Notes: generated from the sequence alone by a model not told the origin. DNA of 64,000 nucleotides from Mesorhizobium_K marinum (GCF_040813715.1 NZ_JBFOCH010000003.1), one strand, 5' to 3'; counted from the stretch's first letter, positions 38,804-48,047 are shown. Program-made: numbers and translations.

Positions 38804-39438
38804 TTGGCCCTCAGGCTTTCATACGAGATCATGGCGTTGCGCTCGTAGGCCGGCCGGCTGCGCAGGCGATCGTAGTAGGCCTGCAGGTGAGGGGTGTCGG
38901 CGCGCTCGAAGTCGACGGTGAAGTAGCGGTAGAGCAGGGTTCCGAAGATGCAGTCGCCGAAAGCGAGGCGTTCGCCGCCGAGGAACGGGCTCCGAGCCAG
39001 CCTCGCATCGACGATCCTGGCCAATCCCTGCATGCGCGTCACTGCCGCTGCTACCGCCTTTGCGTCGCGGTTCTCCTCGCGCGTGGCGACCAGCGGCAGG
39101 AAAATCCCGCCGAGGAGGGTGGGCGCGAAGCTCGTCTTGGCCCACTCGGCCCACTGGTCGATCCGTGCCCGCGCGACGGGATCGGACGGCCAGAAGCCGT
39201 CGTCGCCGTATGTGGCACCGAGATAGCGCACGATCGCCGCGCTCTCCCACATGGTCAGGTCGCCGTCCTGGATCGTGGGGACCAGCTTGTTGGGGTTCAT
39301 CGCCAGGTATTCCGGCGTGTCCGTTCCGCCGAAGGCGCCGCCGGTGTCGATGCGTTTGCTTTCGACGCCGAGTTCGGCAAGCGCCCACATGACTGCCTGC
39401 ACATTTGCGGAGGTGATGCGTCCCCATACAGTGATCAT
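38800..39438 (-). CDS. Glutathione S-transferase family protein
   Basis: 212 residues from the ATG at 39438 (AAGGGA upstream). The N-terminal thioredoxin-fold domain reads MITVWGRITSANVQAVMWAL, with the glutathione-binding NPNKLVPTIQDGDLTMWESAAIVRYL (cis-Pro, E-S). The C-terminal helical domain holds FLGGERLAFGDCIFG (N-capping/hydrophobic staple Asp). RITSANVQ places a Ser near the usual catalytic position. The role in a choline operon is unknown; detoxification of aldehyde or methylated intermediates is a guess. Confidence 0.85.
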   Translation of the reverse strand: MITVWGRITSANVQAVMWALAELGVESKRIDTGGAFGGTDTPEYLAMNPNKLVPTIQDGDLTMWESAAIVRYLGATYGDDGFWPSDPVARARIDQWAEWAKTSFAPTLLGGIFLPLVATREENRDAKAVAAAVTRMQGLARIVDARLARSPFLGGERLAFGDCIFGTLLYRYFTVDFERADTPHLQAYYDRLRSRPAYERNAMISYESLRAK

Positions 39439-39454
39439 CGTGCGTTCCCTTGCT

Positions 39455-40063
39455 TCAAGACTGGGTTCGGCAGGTCGATGCGCCGGCTTGTGCAAGCTTT
39501 AGCGCGACATAGTCGGTGACCTGGGCGATGGCCGAGCGGGCGTCCGGTTCGCCCTGCTTGAGTGCGCACCGGATATAGAACCCGTCGATCAGCGCTGCGA
39601 TCGTCTCTGCCGACTGCTGGGCCTCGTGCCGCGGCAAAAGGTTCGCCAGTCCGCTCATCAGGTTGGAGTGCAGCCGACGCGCGTAGATGCGAAGCAAGCG
39701 CCGCAGGGTCGGCGACTTCTGCGCCTCGACGTAGAAGGCGAGCCATGCCGCGATGGTTTCGGGGCGGAACTGCTTTGCGGAGAAGTTGACGGCGATGATC
39801 GCGGAGACGCGCTCGCGCGGCGACCCCGCCCTTGAAAGCGCGTGGCGCGCGTCGGCATTCAGTTCGGCGAGCAGGTGCTGCATTGTCGCCTGCAGAAGTT
39901 CTGCCTTCGCGCCGAAATAGTGATGCGCCAGCGCCGACGATACGCCGGCCCGGCTGGCGATCTCCGACATCGTCACGTCGAGCGAACCACGCTCGCCGAT
40001 CGCAGACAGGGCGGCATCGATGAGCGCCTTGCGGCGCAGCGGTTCCATTCCGACCTTTGGCAT
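39455..40063 (-). CDS. betI: TetR-family repressor BetI
   Basis: 202 residues. N-terminal helix-turn-helix: RRKALIDAALSAIGERG, VTMSEIASRAGVSSALAHHY, FGAKAELLQATMQHLL. The ALAHHYFGAK recognition helix and the later FRPETIAAWLAFYVEAQ are close to BetI. It is the first gene of the operon, 16 bp before the GST gene, with a palindrome about 30 bp upstream. It presumably represses the operon until choline binds. Confidence 0.88.
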   Translation of the reverse strand: MPKVGMEPLRRKALIDAALSAIGERGSLDVTMSEIASRAGVSSALAHHYFGAKAELLQATMQHLLAELNADARHALSRAGSPRERVSAIIAVNFSAKQFRPETIAAWLAFYVEAQKSPTLRRLLRIYARRLHSNLMSGLANLLPRHEAQQSAETIAALIDGFYIRCALKQGEPDARSAIAQVTDYVALKLAQAGASTCRTQS

Positions 40064-40093
40064 GACTGCTCCTTGGGCGCGACCGTATTTTTA

Positions 40094-40107
40094 ATTGACT
40101 GGTCAAT
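40094..40107. promoter_or_regulatory. probable BetI operator
   Basis: ATTGAC-TG-GTCAAT, a perfect 6-bp inverted repeat around two bases, lies in the spacer between divergent betI (40063) and the thiolase (40204). On the minus strand it sits between a TTGATT -35-like box and TACGGT at 17-base spacing, where a bound repressor would block transcription. The A/T-flanked TTGA...TCAA form fits TetR-type operators. Confidence 0.6.
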
Positions 40108-40203
40108 CAACAAAAAACCGCGTTCCGAGGCTGGACGTCGGCCTTTACGCCGTGCGTCGGCGCGTCCACATTGTGGTCGGGCTGCGTTGCCCGGGAGAGA
40201 CGG

Positions 40204-41521
40204 ATGACGGCATGCATCGTCGGCTGGGCGCATTCGCGCTTCGGCAAACTGGAAGGCGAGACGCTGGAGAGCCTGATCACCGCGGTGGCCAGGGACGCGC
40301 TCGACCATGCCGGAGTCGGGCCGGAAGACGTCGACGAGATCGTGCTTGGCCATTTCAATGCCGGCTTCTCGCCGCAGGATTTCACCGCAAGCCTCGTGCT
40401 GCAGGCCGACGACCGCTTGCGCTTCAAGCCGGCGACCAGGGTGGAGAATGCCTGCGCGACCGGTTCGGCCGCGGTCCGACAGGGCCTGCGCGCCATCAAG
40501 TCGGGCGCGGCGCGGATCGTCCTGGTGGTCGGCGCCGAGCAGATGACGACGACGCCGGCCGCCGACGTCGGAAAGAATCTCCTCAAGGCCTCATACCTGC
40601 CGGAGGACGGGGACACGCCGGCCGGGTTCGCCGGTGTCTTCGGCAAGATCGCCCAGGCCTATTTCCAGCGGTACGGCGACCAGTCGGATGCCCTGGCGAT
40701 GATCGCCGCCAAGAACCACAGGAACGGGACAGCCAATCCCTATGCCCAGATACGCAAGGATCTCGGGTTCGACTTCTGCCGGCACGAGAGCGAGAAGAAT
40801 CCGTTCGTGGCCGGCCCCCTGAAGCGGACCGACTGCTCGCCGGTCTCCGACGGGGCGGCCGCGCTGGTCATCGCCGAAAGCGATATCGCGGCGACGATGC
40901 AGCGCGCCGTCGGCTTTCGCGCGAACGAGCATGTTCAGGACTTCCTGCCGATGTCGAAGCGCGACATCCTCCTCTTCGAAGGCTGTGCGGAGGCTTGGCG
41001 GCGGGCGCTCGTCCACGCCGGGGCGCGGCTCGACGACCTTTCCNACCATGCAGCGCGCCGTCGGCTTTCGCGCGAATGAGCACGTGCAGGACTTTCTGCC
41101 GATGTCGAAGCGCGACATCCTCCTCTTCGAAGGCTGTGCGGAGGCTTGGCGGCGGGCGCTCGTCCACGCCGGGGCGCGGCTCGACGACCTTTCCTTCGTG
41201 GAGACCCACGACTGCTTCACCATCGCCGAACTGATCGAATACGAGGCCATGGGCCTGGCCAAGCGGGGCGAGGGCGCCCGCGTGGCGATGGAAGGCCAGA
41301 CCGCCATGGGCGGGCGGCTGCCGGTCAACCCCTCGGGCGGGCTGAAGGCGAAGGGTCATCCGATCGGCGCGACCGGCGTCTCGATGCACGTGCTGACGTC
41401 GATGCAGTTGACCGGCGAGGCCGGTGACATCCAGGTGAAGGATGCATCGCTCGGCGGCATCTTCAACATGGGCGGCGCGGCCGTCGCAAACTACGTCTCG
41501 ATCCTTGAAAGAATGAAATGA
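40204..41521 (+). CDS. Thiolase family protein (acetyl-CoA acetyltransferase-like), frame broken by assembly join
   Basis: The start ATG at 40204 follows GGGAGAC. Nucleophile Cys is in NACATGSAAV (about residue 84); the C-terminal part has FVETHDCFTIAELIEYEAMG, NPSGGLKAKGHPIGATG and GGIFNMGGAAVANYVS. These are marks of the SCP-x/lipid-transfer-like thiolase group. The frame changes at N 41044 because 150 bases are duplicated at offset 151. Deleting one copy gives a single frame of about 388 residues, family-typical, so the gene is intact. It is divergent from betI and translationally overlaps the next SDR gene. It probably cleaves or forms a 3-ketoacyl-CoA. Confidence 0.85.
40894..41194. other. 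assembly join: duplicated contig end in thiolase gene (N 41044), frame-breaking
   Basis: Bases 40894-41043 and 41045-41194 match with a few substitutions near the left end (aacgagcatgttcagg / aatgagcacgtgcagg), offset 151. The false frameshift disappears when one copy is removed. Confidence 0.88.
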
Positions 41522-42252
41522 GACACCCGGCGATCGTCACCGGCGGGGCGTCCGGCATCGGCATGGCCGTCGTCAAGCGCCTGCTCGACGACGGGTGGCC
41601 CGTCGCCGTGGTGGATTCCGATGTCGATGCGCTGGCCTCGGCCGACAGCGCGTTCTCCGACGAGAACGCCATATTCCTGGCGGCCGACGTGACGGACGAA
41701 GACGAGATCGCCGTGGCCTTCGACGAGATCGTCGACCGGCTGGGACTTATAGGCGGGCTGGTCAATTCGGCCGGCATCGTTCGCGACTTGCCGGCCGACG
41801 AAACCACGTCGGAACTCTTTCGCGAGGTGCTCGACGTCAATCTGGTCGGCGCGTTCATCGCGTCGCGCGCTGCCCTGGAGCGTATGGGCGCGACGCTGTC
41901 GATCGTCAACATCGCCTCCGCCTCCGGTCTGCGCGCCGTTCGCGGGCAGATTGCCTACGGCGCCTCCAAGGCCGGGCTGAAGCTGATGTCGGACGTCCTC
42001 GCGCTCGAATACGGAGCGCATGGAGTTCGGGTGAACTGCGTCGCTCCGGGTCCGATCGAGACCCCGGCGATGTCAAAGCACCGGCCCGACGAGAGGCGGC
42101 TCTGGACGCGGCAGATCCCGCAGGGGCGCTACGGCGAACCGGACGAGGTGGCGGCCGCAGTGGCTTTCCTGCTTTCTCCCGAGGCCAGCTTCGTCAACGG
42201 CCATACGCTTTCGGTGGATGGCGGCTTTCTCTCCGCGGGCATCGTGGGCTAA
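41518..42252 (+). CDS. SDR-family oxidoreductase
   Basis: 244 residues, classical short-chain dehydrogenase. Cofactor motif TGGASGIGMA near residue 8, Asp of VVDSD suggesting NAD, VNSAGIV, catalytic Ser in IASASG and YGASK. The ending HTLSVDGGFLSAG is typical. It overlaps the thiolase stop (ATGA). Together they look like a 3-hydroxyacyl-CoA dehydrogenase plus thiolase pair, but the substrate is unknown. Confidence 0.85.
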   Translation: MRHPAIVTGGASGIGMAVVKRLLDDGWPVAVVDSDVDALASADSAFSDENAIFLAADVTDEDEIAVAFDEIVDRLGLIGGLVNSAGIVRDLPADETTSELFREVLDVNLVGAFIASRAALERMGATLSIVNIASASGLRAVRGQIAYGASKAGLKLMSDVLALEYGAHGVRVNCVAPGPIETPAMSKHRPDERRLWTRQIPQGRYGEPDEVAAAVAFLLSPEASFVNGHTLSVDGGFLSAGIVG

Positions 42253-42352
42253 GCACATGGAGACCGACGGCGTCACCTGCGAACACCTGCCAAGCCGTGA
42301 TCCCGGGCCGCGCCGCGTCCTTCGCGAGACATTGCGCCGGTAGGTTCGGGCG

Positions 42353-43485
42353 ATGGCAAACCCTGTCCTTGTCGAGGTATGGCGCGGAAATCGCGTCGAG
42401 AGCGCGCATCGCGGCGCCGTGGCGGTCTGCGACGCATCGGGAGCGATGTTCGCCGAGATCGGCGACATCTCGTACCCCGTCTTTCCACGTTCGGCGGTCA
42501 AGTCGATCCAGGCCCTTCCGCTGGTCGAGAGCGGCGCGGCGGACGCCCTGGATTTTTCCGACCGGGAGCTCGCGCTGGCCTGTGGGTCGCATCGCGGTGA
42601 GGAGGCGCATGTCGCGCTGGCGTCCTCAATGCTGTCACGCGTCGGGCTGGACGCGGAAGCGCTCGAGTGCGGCGCGCACTGGCCGTTCAACCAGGATGCC
42701 ACCCTGGCTCTTGCGCGGGCCGGCCGGAGCCCGTCGGCGCTGCACAACAACTGTTCCGGCAAGCACTCGGCATTCCTCTGCGCGTGCCGGCACATCGGCC
42801 TGTCCTGCCAGGGCTATTNGATGCCACCCTGGCTCTTGCGCGGGCCGGTCGGAGCCCGTCGGCGCTGCACAACAACTGTTCCGGGAAGCACTCGGCATTC
42901 CTCTGCGCGTGCCGGCACATCGGCCTGTTCTGCCAGGGCTATTCCACCTTCGAACATCCCTACCAGGCGATCATTCGCGAGGTCATGGAGGATGTGACGG
43001 GTGCGCCGCACGACGCCGACAACAGCGTCATCGACGGCTGCTCGATCCCGACGTACGGGGTTTCGCTCCGGAGCCTGGCCCATGGTTTCGCGAGGATGGC
43101 GACGGGCGTCGGGCTTGCGGCCGGACGAGCGGCCGCCGCCCGGCGTCTCTTTTCCGCCTGCATGTCCGAACCGTTCTACGTGTCCGGCTCCGACTCGGCG
43201 GACCTGCCCTTGATGCAGGCCGCCCCAGGCCGCATCTTCGTCAAGTCGGGTGCGGAAGGCGTCTACTGCGCGGCGCTGCCGGAACTGGGGCTGGGCGTTG
43301 CATTGAAATGCGACGACGGCGCAGGCCGGGCCGCCGAGTCGATGATCGCGGCCGTGTTGGCACGGATACTGCGGCGCGACGAAGGCCTGTCGTCTCGCCT
43401 CGAGGAGCTTGCGCGGCCGCCGGTCCCCAGTCGCCGGGGCGAGGTCGTCGGTGAGATTTGTCCGACCGGGGCGATCGAGTGGTGA
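42353..43485 (+). CDS. L-asparaginase, Rhizobium-type (ReAV-like, Asparaginase_II family), frame broken by assembly join
   Basis: It hydrolyses asparagine to aspartate and ammonia. It is not related to the EcAII fold. Two Ser-Lys style motifs are visible: RSAVKS (Ser47, Lys50) and GSHRGEE (Ser79). CSGKH (Cys134, Lys137) and IDGCS (Asp186, Cys188) match the zinc-site residues described for the Rhizobium etli enzyme, each one position earlier. The frame changes at N 42819, where 124 bases are duplicated at offset 125. Corrected length is about 335 residues. It is 100 bp after the SDR gene. Confidence 0.88.
42695..42943. other. assembly join: duplicated contig end in asparaginase gene (N 42819), frame-breaking
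   Basis: Bases 42695-42818 and 42820-42943 are nearly identical, with a few substitutions (for example tcctgc/ttctgc, Ser/Phe), offset 125. Confidence 0.88.
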
Positions 43486-43530
43486 GGCCGCGGCCTTGAA
43501 TGGTTGTGCCGCAACGGCTTAGGTTGTGGC

Positions 43531-44004
43531 ATGAGCAGGGCATTCACACGCGAAGACGACAGCGAAGGCGCAATCGCAGACTTCGGCGAGCGGCCCGTCA
43601 GTCCGCATCGCAACCTGGTGACACGCAAGGGCCTTGCGATGATCGAGGAGACGCTTGCCGGCCTGCGCAAGGATCTTGCCCACGCCGAGGCCGAGTCCGA
43701 CAGGTCGCGCATCGCTGCCCTGTCGCGCGATCTTCGCTACTGGACCGCGCGCCGGGAAAATGCCGAGCTGGCGGAACCTGACCCGGGCAGCACGGTCGTT
43801 CGCTTCGGGATGACCGTTGCCATAGAGGGCGAGGACGGAAAGCGGCGAAGCTGGAAGATTGTCGGCGAGGACGAAGCGGACGCCGCCAGCGGGAGCATTT
43901 CCCACGTATCGCCGATGGCGCAGGCGCTTTTTGGTAGATCGTCCGGCGACGTGGTTTCGGTGAGCGGAAAAGAGTGGGAGATCGTCGACCTTCAGGCCGG
44001 TTGA
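43531..44004 (+). CDS. GreA/GreB-family transcription elongation factor-like protein
   Basis: 157 residues from the ATG at 43531. The N-terminal part (LAMIEETLAGLRKDLAHAEA) would form a short coiled coil and the C-terminal part (TVVRFGMTVAIEGEDGKRRS, SHVSPMAQALFGRSSGDVV) is the FKBP-like domain of GreA/GreB. SPMAQALFGRSSGD is a strong family mark. The coiled coil is shorter and less acidic at the tip than in standard GreA, so RNA-cleavage stimulation is uncertain. These proteins bind the RNA polymerase secondary channel. Confidence 0.85.
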   Translation: MSRAFTREDDSEGAIADFGERPVSPHRNLVTRKGLAMIEETLAGLRKDLAHAEAESDRSRIAALSRDLRYWTARRENAELAEPDPGSTVVRFGMTVAIEGEDGKRRSWKIVGEDEADAASGSISHVSPMAQALFGRSSGDVVSVSGKEWEIVDLQAG

Positions 44005-44013
44005 ACGTCGCGA

Positions 44014-44211
44014 TCAACCCGGCTCAGACTCGGGCGGCTTCTGGCCGTAGACGGCGTGGTACCGCTTCATGCGCTCCTTGGCGGCTTCCATCTGCCGACG
44101 CATCTCGGGAGACATGCCCTGTCCGATGTCGGACCCGCGGGGCGCCGCCGCCTTAGCCTCGTCTGTTCCGGCACTAGCGGGTCGCACGGAATCGCCGCTT
44201 GATCTGCCCAT
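44014..44211 (-). CDS. Conserved-looking small protein of unknown function
   Basis: 65 residues, no signal peptide or membrane segment. The N-terminal half is Ala/Ser/Gly-rich and probably disordered; the C-terminal half (MSPEMRRQMEAAKERMKRYH) should form one basic amphipathic helix, followed by a Pro-rich tail. GGGAGG at ideal spacing before the ATG supports translation. It is convergent with the GreA-like gene and precedes nothing obvious. I do not recognise the family. Confidence 0.6.
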   Translation of the reverse strand: MGRSSGDSVRPASAGTDEAKAAAPRGSDIGQGMSPEMRRQMEAAKERMKRYHAVYGQKPPESEPG

Positions 44212-44251
44212 GAGCCGCCTCCCTCTTGAGGCAAATCTAGCGACCCGCTAC

Positions 44252-46381
44252 CTAAACCGCAAGTTGCAAAAGCCTGTCGACAAGTCGATCGGCCGCGTCC
44301 GGGATGACCGTCCCGGGCGGGAAGATTTCGACCGCGCCGGCCTTGCGCACGGCATCGTGGTCCTGGGGCGGTATGACGCCGCCGGCGATGATGGCGATCT
44401 TGCCTCCGCCGAGCCTGTCGAGTTCGGCGCGCAGTTCGGGAATGAGCGTCAGGTGTCCGGCCGCGAGCGAGGACGCGCCGACCACGTCGACGTTGCGCTC
44501 GACGGCGAGCCTGGCGATTTCGGCAGGCGTCTGGAACATTGCCCCCACGGTTACGTCGAAGCCGAGGTCGGCGAAGGCGGTCGCCACGACCTTCTGGCCG
44601 CGGTCGTGGCCGTCCTGGCCCATCTTGGCGATCAGGATGCTCGGGCGCGAGCCGGTCTTCTTCTCGAATGCCTCGACCTTTTCCGCCACGCGGTCGGCGA
44701 CCGGGTTCTCGCCGAGTTCCTTCCGGTAGACGCCGGAGATGGTCTGGACGGCTGCCACGTGCCGGCCGAAGGCCCTTTCCAGGGCCAGTGAAATCTCGCC
44801 GACCGTCGCATGGGCGCGAGCGGCCCGGATCGCGAACTCGAGCAGGTTGCCGTCCCCCTGCGCGGCCTTGGTCAGCGCGTCGAGCGCCTGCTCGACGGCG
44901 GCGACGTCGCGGGTGCCCTTGAGCATCTGCAGCTTGGCCAGCTGGCGCGCGCGAACTTCCGCGTTGTCGACCTTGAGCACGTCGACGGCGATGTCCCTTT
45001 CGGGACGCCATGCGTTGACGCCGACCAGCACCTGGCTGCCGGAATCGATACGCGCCTGGGTGCGGGCCGACGCCTCCTCGATGCGGGCTTTCGGGATGCC
45101 CTTCTCGATCGCCGCAGCCATGCCGCCAAGCGCCTCGACCTCCTCGATATGGGTCATCGCGCGGGTGGCGAGGTCGTGCGTCAGCCGCTCGACATAGGCC
45201 GAGCCGCCCCAGGGGTCGATCGTGAGAGACGTGCCTGATTCCTTCTGCAGGATGAGCTGAGTGTTGCGCGCGATGCGTGCGGAATGATCGGTGGGCAGCG
45301 CGAGCGCCTCGTCGAAGGCATTGGTGTGCAACGACTGGGTGTGGCCCTGCGTCGCCGCCATCGCCTCGATCATGGTCCTGACGATGTTGTTGTAGGGGTC
45401 CTGCGCGGTCAGCGACCAGCCGGAGGTCTGGCAATGGGTGCGCAGCGACAGCGACCGCGCGGACTTCGGCTCAAAGTTCTTCTGCACGAGCGCCGCCCAC
45501 AACAGCCGTGCGGCGCGCAGCTTCGCGACCTCCATGAAGAAGTTCATGCCGATCGCAAAGAAGAATGACAGCCGCGGCGCGAAATGATCGATGTCGAGCC
45601 CGGCTGCGAGCCCTGCGCGACCGTATTCGATGCCGTCGGCGATGGTGTAGGCAAGCTCGAGGTCCGCCGTCGCGCCGGCTTCCTGCATGTGGTAGCCGGA
45701 AATCGATATCGAGTTGAACTTCGGCATTGATTTCGAGGTGTAGGCGAAGATGTCCGACACGATCCGCATCGAGGGTTTCGGCGGATAGATGTAGGTGTTG
45801 CGGACCATGAACTCCTTGAGGATGTCGTTCTGGATGGTTCCGGCGAGGTCCTTTTGCGCGACGCCCTGTTCCTCCGCCGCCACGATGTAGAGCGCAAGAA
45901 CCGGCAAAACCGCCCCGTTCATGGTCATCGACACCGTCATTTCGCCGAGCGGAATCCGGTCGAACAACTGGCGCATGTCGAGGATCGAATCGATCGCCAC
46001 GCCGGCCATGCCGACGTCGCCGGCCACGCGCGGATGATCGCTGTCGTAGCCGCGATGCGTGGCGAGGTCGAAGGCGACCGACAGCCCCTTCTGCCCGGCC
46101 TCCATGTTGCGCCGGTAGAATGCGTTGGATTCCTCCGCCGTCGAGAAGCCGGCGTACTGCCGGATCGTCCACGGCTGCTGGACGTACATGGTCGGGTAGG
46201 GGCCGCGGATGAAGGGGGCAATGCCCGGCCATGTATCGAGGAAGCGCAGGCCTGCGAGGTCGCGCTCGCCGTAGGATCGTTTCACGGCGATGCCTTCCGG
46301 GGTGTCCCATGCCGGTCCTTCGGCGGGTCTTGCCCGAATGCCGGCGTCCTTCCAGTCGATCGTACGGAAATCCGGAATCAC
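44252..46381 (-). CDS. mutB: Methylmalonyl-CoA mutase large (alpha) subunit
   Basis: 709 residues with a GTG start that overlaps the stop of the small-subunit gene. The catalytic TIM barrel includes PTMYVQQPWTIRQYAGFSTA and QTSGWSLTAQDPYNN. The C-terminal cobalamin domain has KMGQDGHDRGQKV, the DxHxxG motif that supplies the lower His ligand, then GASSLAAGH. It converts (R)-methylmalonyl-CoA to succinyl-CoA using adenosylcobalamin, in propionyl-CoA and branched-chain catabolism. No meaB chaperone gene or epimerase gene is next to it. Confidence 0.95.
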   Translation of the reverse strand: MIPDFRTIDWKDAGIRARPAEGPAWDTPEGIAVKRSYGERDLAGLRFLDTWPGIAPFIRGPYPTMYVQQPWTIRQYAGFSTAEESNAFYRRNMEAGQKGLSVAFDLATHRGYDSDHPRVAGDVGMAGVAIDSILDMRQLFDRIPLGEMTVSMTMNGAVLPVLALYIVAAEEQGVAQKDLAGTIQNDILKEFMVRNTYIYPPKPSMRIVSDIFAYTSKSMPKFNSISISGYHMQEAGATADLELAYTIADGIEYGRAGLAAGLDIDHFAPRLSFFFAIGMNFFMEVAKLRAARLLWAALVQKNFEPKSARSLSLRTHCQTSGWSLTAQDPYNNIVRTMIEAMAATQGHTQSLHTNAFDEALALPTDHSARIARNTQLILQKESGTSLTIDPWGGSAYVERLTHDLATRAMTHIEEVEALGGMAAAIEKGIPKARIEEASARTQARIDSGSQVLVGVNAWRPERDIAVDVLKVDNAEVRARQLAKLQMLKGTRDVAAVEQALDALTKAAQGDGNLLEFAIRAARAHATVGEISLALERAFGRHVAAVQTISGVYRKELGENPVADRVAEKVEAFEKKTGSRPSILIAKMGQDGHDRGQKVVATAFADLGFDVTVGAMFQTPAEIARLAVERNVDVVGASSLAAGHLTLIPELRAELDRLGGGKIAIIAGGVIPPQDHDAVRKAGAVEIFPPGTVIPDAADRLVDRLLQLAV

Positions 46382-47870
46382 GACGACGCTCCGATGGCTT
46401 CCTCGATGCGCAGGCTGTCGAGCTTCTCGCAGAAGGCGGCGCCTTCCGTCGGCAGGGGGCGCCGTTCGGCAGCCAGGGTTTCGACGGGGCGCTCGTTGGC
46501 AAGCTGGTAGACGGTGGCGCCGACGATCTGGCCGCCGCCTTCACGGTACCGCAGCAGGCGGGCGTCGCTGGCTGCGCCGATCCGTCGCTGCAGATGTCCC
46601 GCGGCGAGGCACTCCAGGATGCCGCCTTCACGCTCGATGAACTGGAACTCCGCCCACGCCCGTTCGCAAAGCGCGTCCGTCAACGCTTCGATGCTGCCGG
46701 CGCCCGCCGCCGGATCGGCGACGAAGTCGAGATGGCTCTCGGAGGCCATGACGAGTTGCGTGTTGCGCGCGACGCGCCGGGCGAAACCCTCAGGCAATCC
46801 GTGCGCGATCGTATGCGGAAGCACCGAAATCGAATCCGTGCCGCCCACCGCCGCGGCGAAGCAGGCGATGGCGCTCCGCAGGATGTTGGTCTCCGGATCG
46901 GCCGTGGTCATCATGCGCCATGAGGTCTCGGCATGGATCGTCGCGGGCGAGGCGGGGATGGAGCACAGCNCGAGGTCTCGGCATGGATCGTCGCCGGCGA
47001 GGCGGGGATGGAGCACAGCTCAAGCATCCTCGCCCACAGCCGGCGCAGCGCCCTGATCTTGGCGATGGACATGAACTGGTCCTGGTCGACGCTGACGGCG
47101 AAGCCGATGTGCGGGGCGGCATAGACCAGCGCCTGCCTGGCGTCCTCGAACAGCCTGAGATGGGCTGCGGCCGAAGCCAGCGCCGCGCCGAGTTCCTGGG
47201 CCTCGGTGGCGCCGGCATTGTGGTAGACGCGTCCGTCCGCCTCCAGCAGGACCCCCGGCACCCCGACCGCGAAGAAGTGAGCCAGCGATTGCGGCATCGA
47301 CGCCTTGAGCGCCTCGATGGTCATCGACAGGCGGCCCGTGCCGGCGAAGATCGCCGCCGGGTCGATGCCGAACGACAGGCTCAGCTTCGAGGGATCCGCG
47401 CGCTGCGCGGTCAGATAGGCAACGAACCAGTCGGCCATCGCACGGCTGGCGGGGTGGACGTCGAGTCGCAGATGCACCCGGCTGAGGGGCACGCCCTCAA
47501 GAACCGTTGCGAGGGTTTCGGGGGCGGCCGGAAGGCCGTAGCCGAAGGCGTTCGGCGCGCCTTCGAACACCAGCGCAAGGCCGGTTGCGCCCTGCGCGAC
47601 ATCCTCGAGGGCCTGCCTGTTGGCGCGGGCCGGGTCGGGATCGTCGATGCGCTGCGCGGCCAGCCAAGGAAGTTCCGGACGTCGGCGCGCGATCAGGGCC
47701 GGGTCGACGACGCGCTCGTGGATGGGTTGTATGGCAATACCGTCATCGCTGTGCGACACCAGCGCATCTTCGAAAGCCGCGCTGCCGATGGTTTTTTCGG
47801 CAAGCGAACGCCATCTGTCGCGGCTTGCTGCCGGAAACTCGATTTCGCCGAGCACCCTGGCCAGATTCAT
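46378..47870 (-). CDS. mutA: Methylmalonyl-CoA mutase small (beta) subunit, frame broken by assembly join
   Basis: Mutase-like barrel without a cobalamin-binding DxHxxG motif, hence the non-catalytic partner of the large subunit. N-terminal part: ELPWLAAQRIDDPDPARANR, ALVFEGAPNAFGYGL. C-terminal part: SISVLPHTIAHGLPEGFARRVARNTQ. The frame changes at N 46970, where 48 bases are duplicated at offset 50. Corrected length is about 480 residues, usual for Rhizobiales. It is first in a two-gene operon with mutB (GTGA overlap). Confidence 0.9.
46922..47019. other. assembly join: duplicated contig end in mutA (N 46970), frame-breaking
   Basis: Bases 46922-46969 and 46972-47019 match with one difference (gcgggc/gccggc), offset 50. 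This is the shortest overlap in the window. Confidence 0.85.
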
Positions 47871-47967
47871 GCCAATCCTCGTTGCGGCTTCGACATCGCC
47901 CGAGTGTCGACGTCACGACTGCCTAGGGGCTTGTGGCGGGTTCCGCCCTGAGGGTCAAGCTTTGCCA

Positions 47968-47996
47968 TTGTCGCTATGGGGCACCGCAACTATACG
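47968..47996 (+). promoter_or_regulatory. candidate promoter of the DUF853 ATPase gene
   Basis: TTGTCG (47968-47973), 17 bases, TATACG (47991-47996) matches consensus at 4 of 6 in each box. It lies 52 bases before the ATG at 48048. Transcription from it would exclude the alternative in-frame start at 47976. Confidence 0.45.
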
Positions 47997-48047
47997 TTCT
48001 GGGAGATGCGCGGACTATCCGCGGCGACCGGAAGCGGAGAAGCGGGC

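Noticed and set aside
40204..43485. Frameshifted pseudogenes (thiolase and asparaginase)
   Set aside because: The frame changes fall exactly at the N joins with offsets of 151 and 125 bases; both halves keep all catalytic motifs.
47976..48047. Upstream in-frame start for the DUF853 ATPase
   Set aside because: The ATG at 47976 lies inside a promoter-like sequence and adds 24 residues not typical of the family; 48048 is better placed after GGAG.
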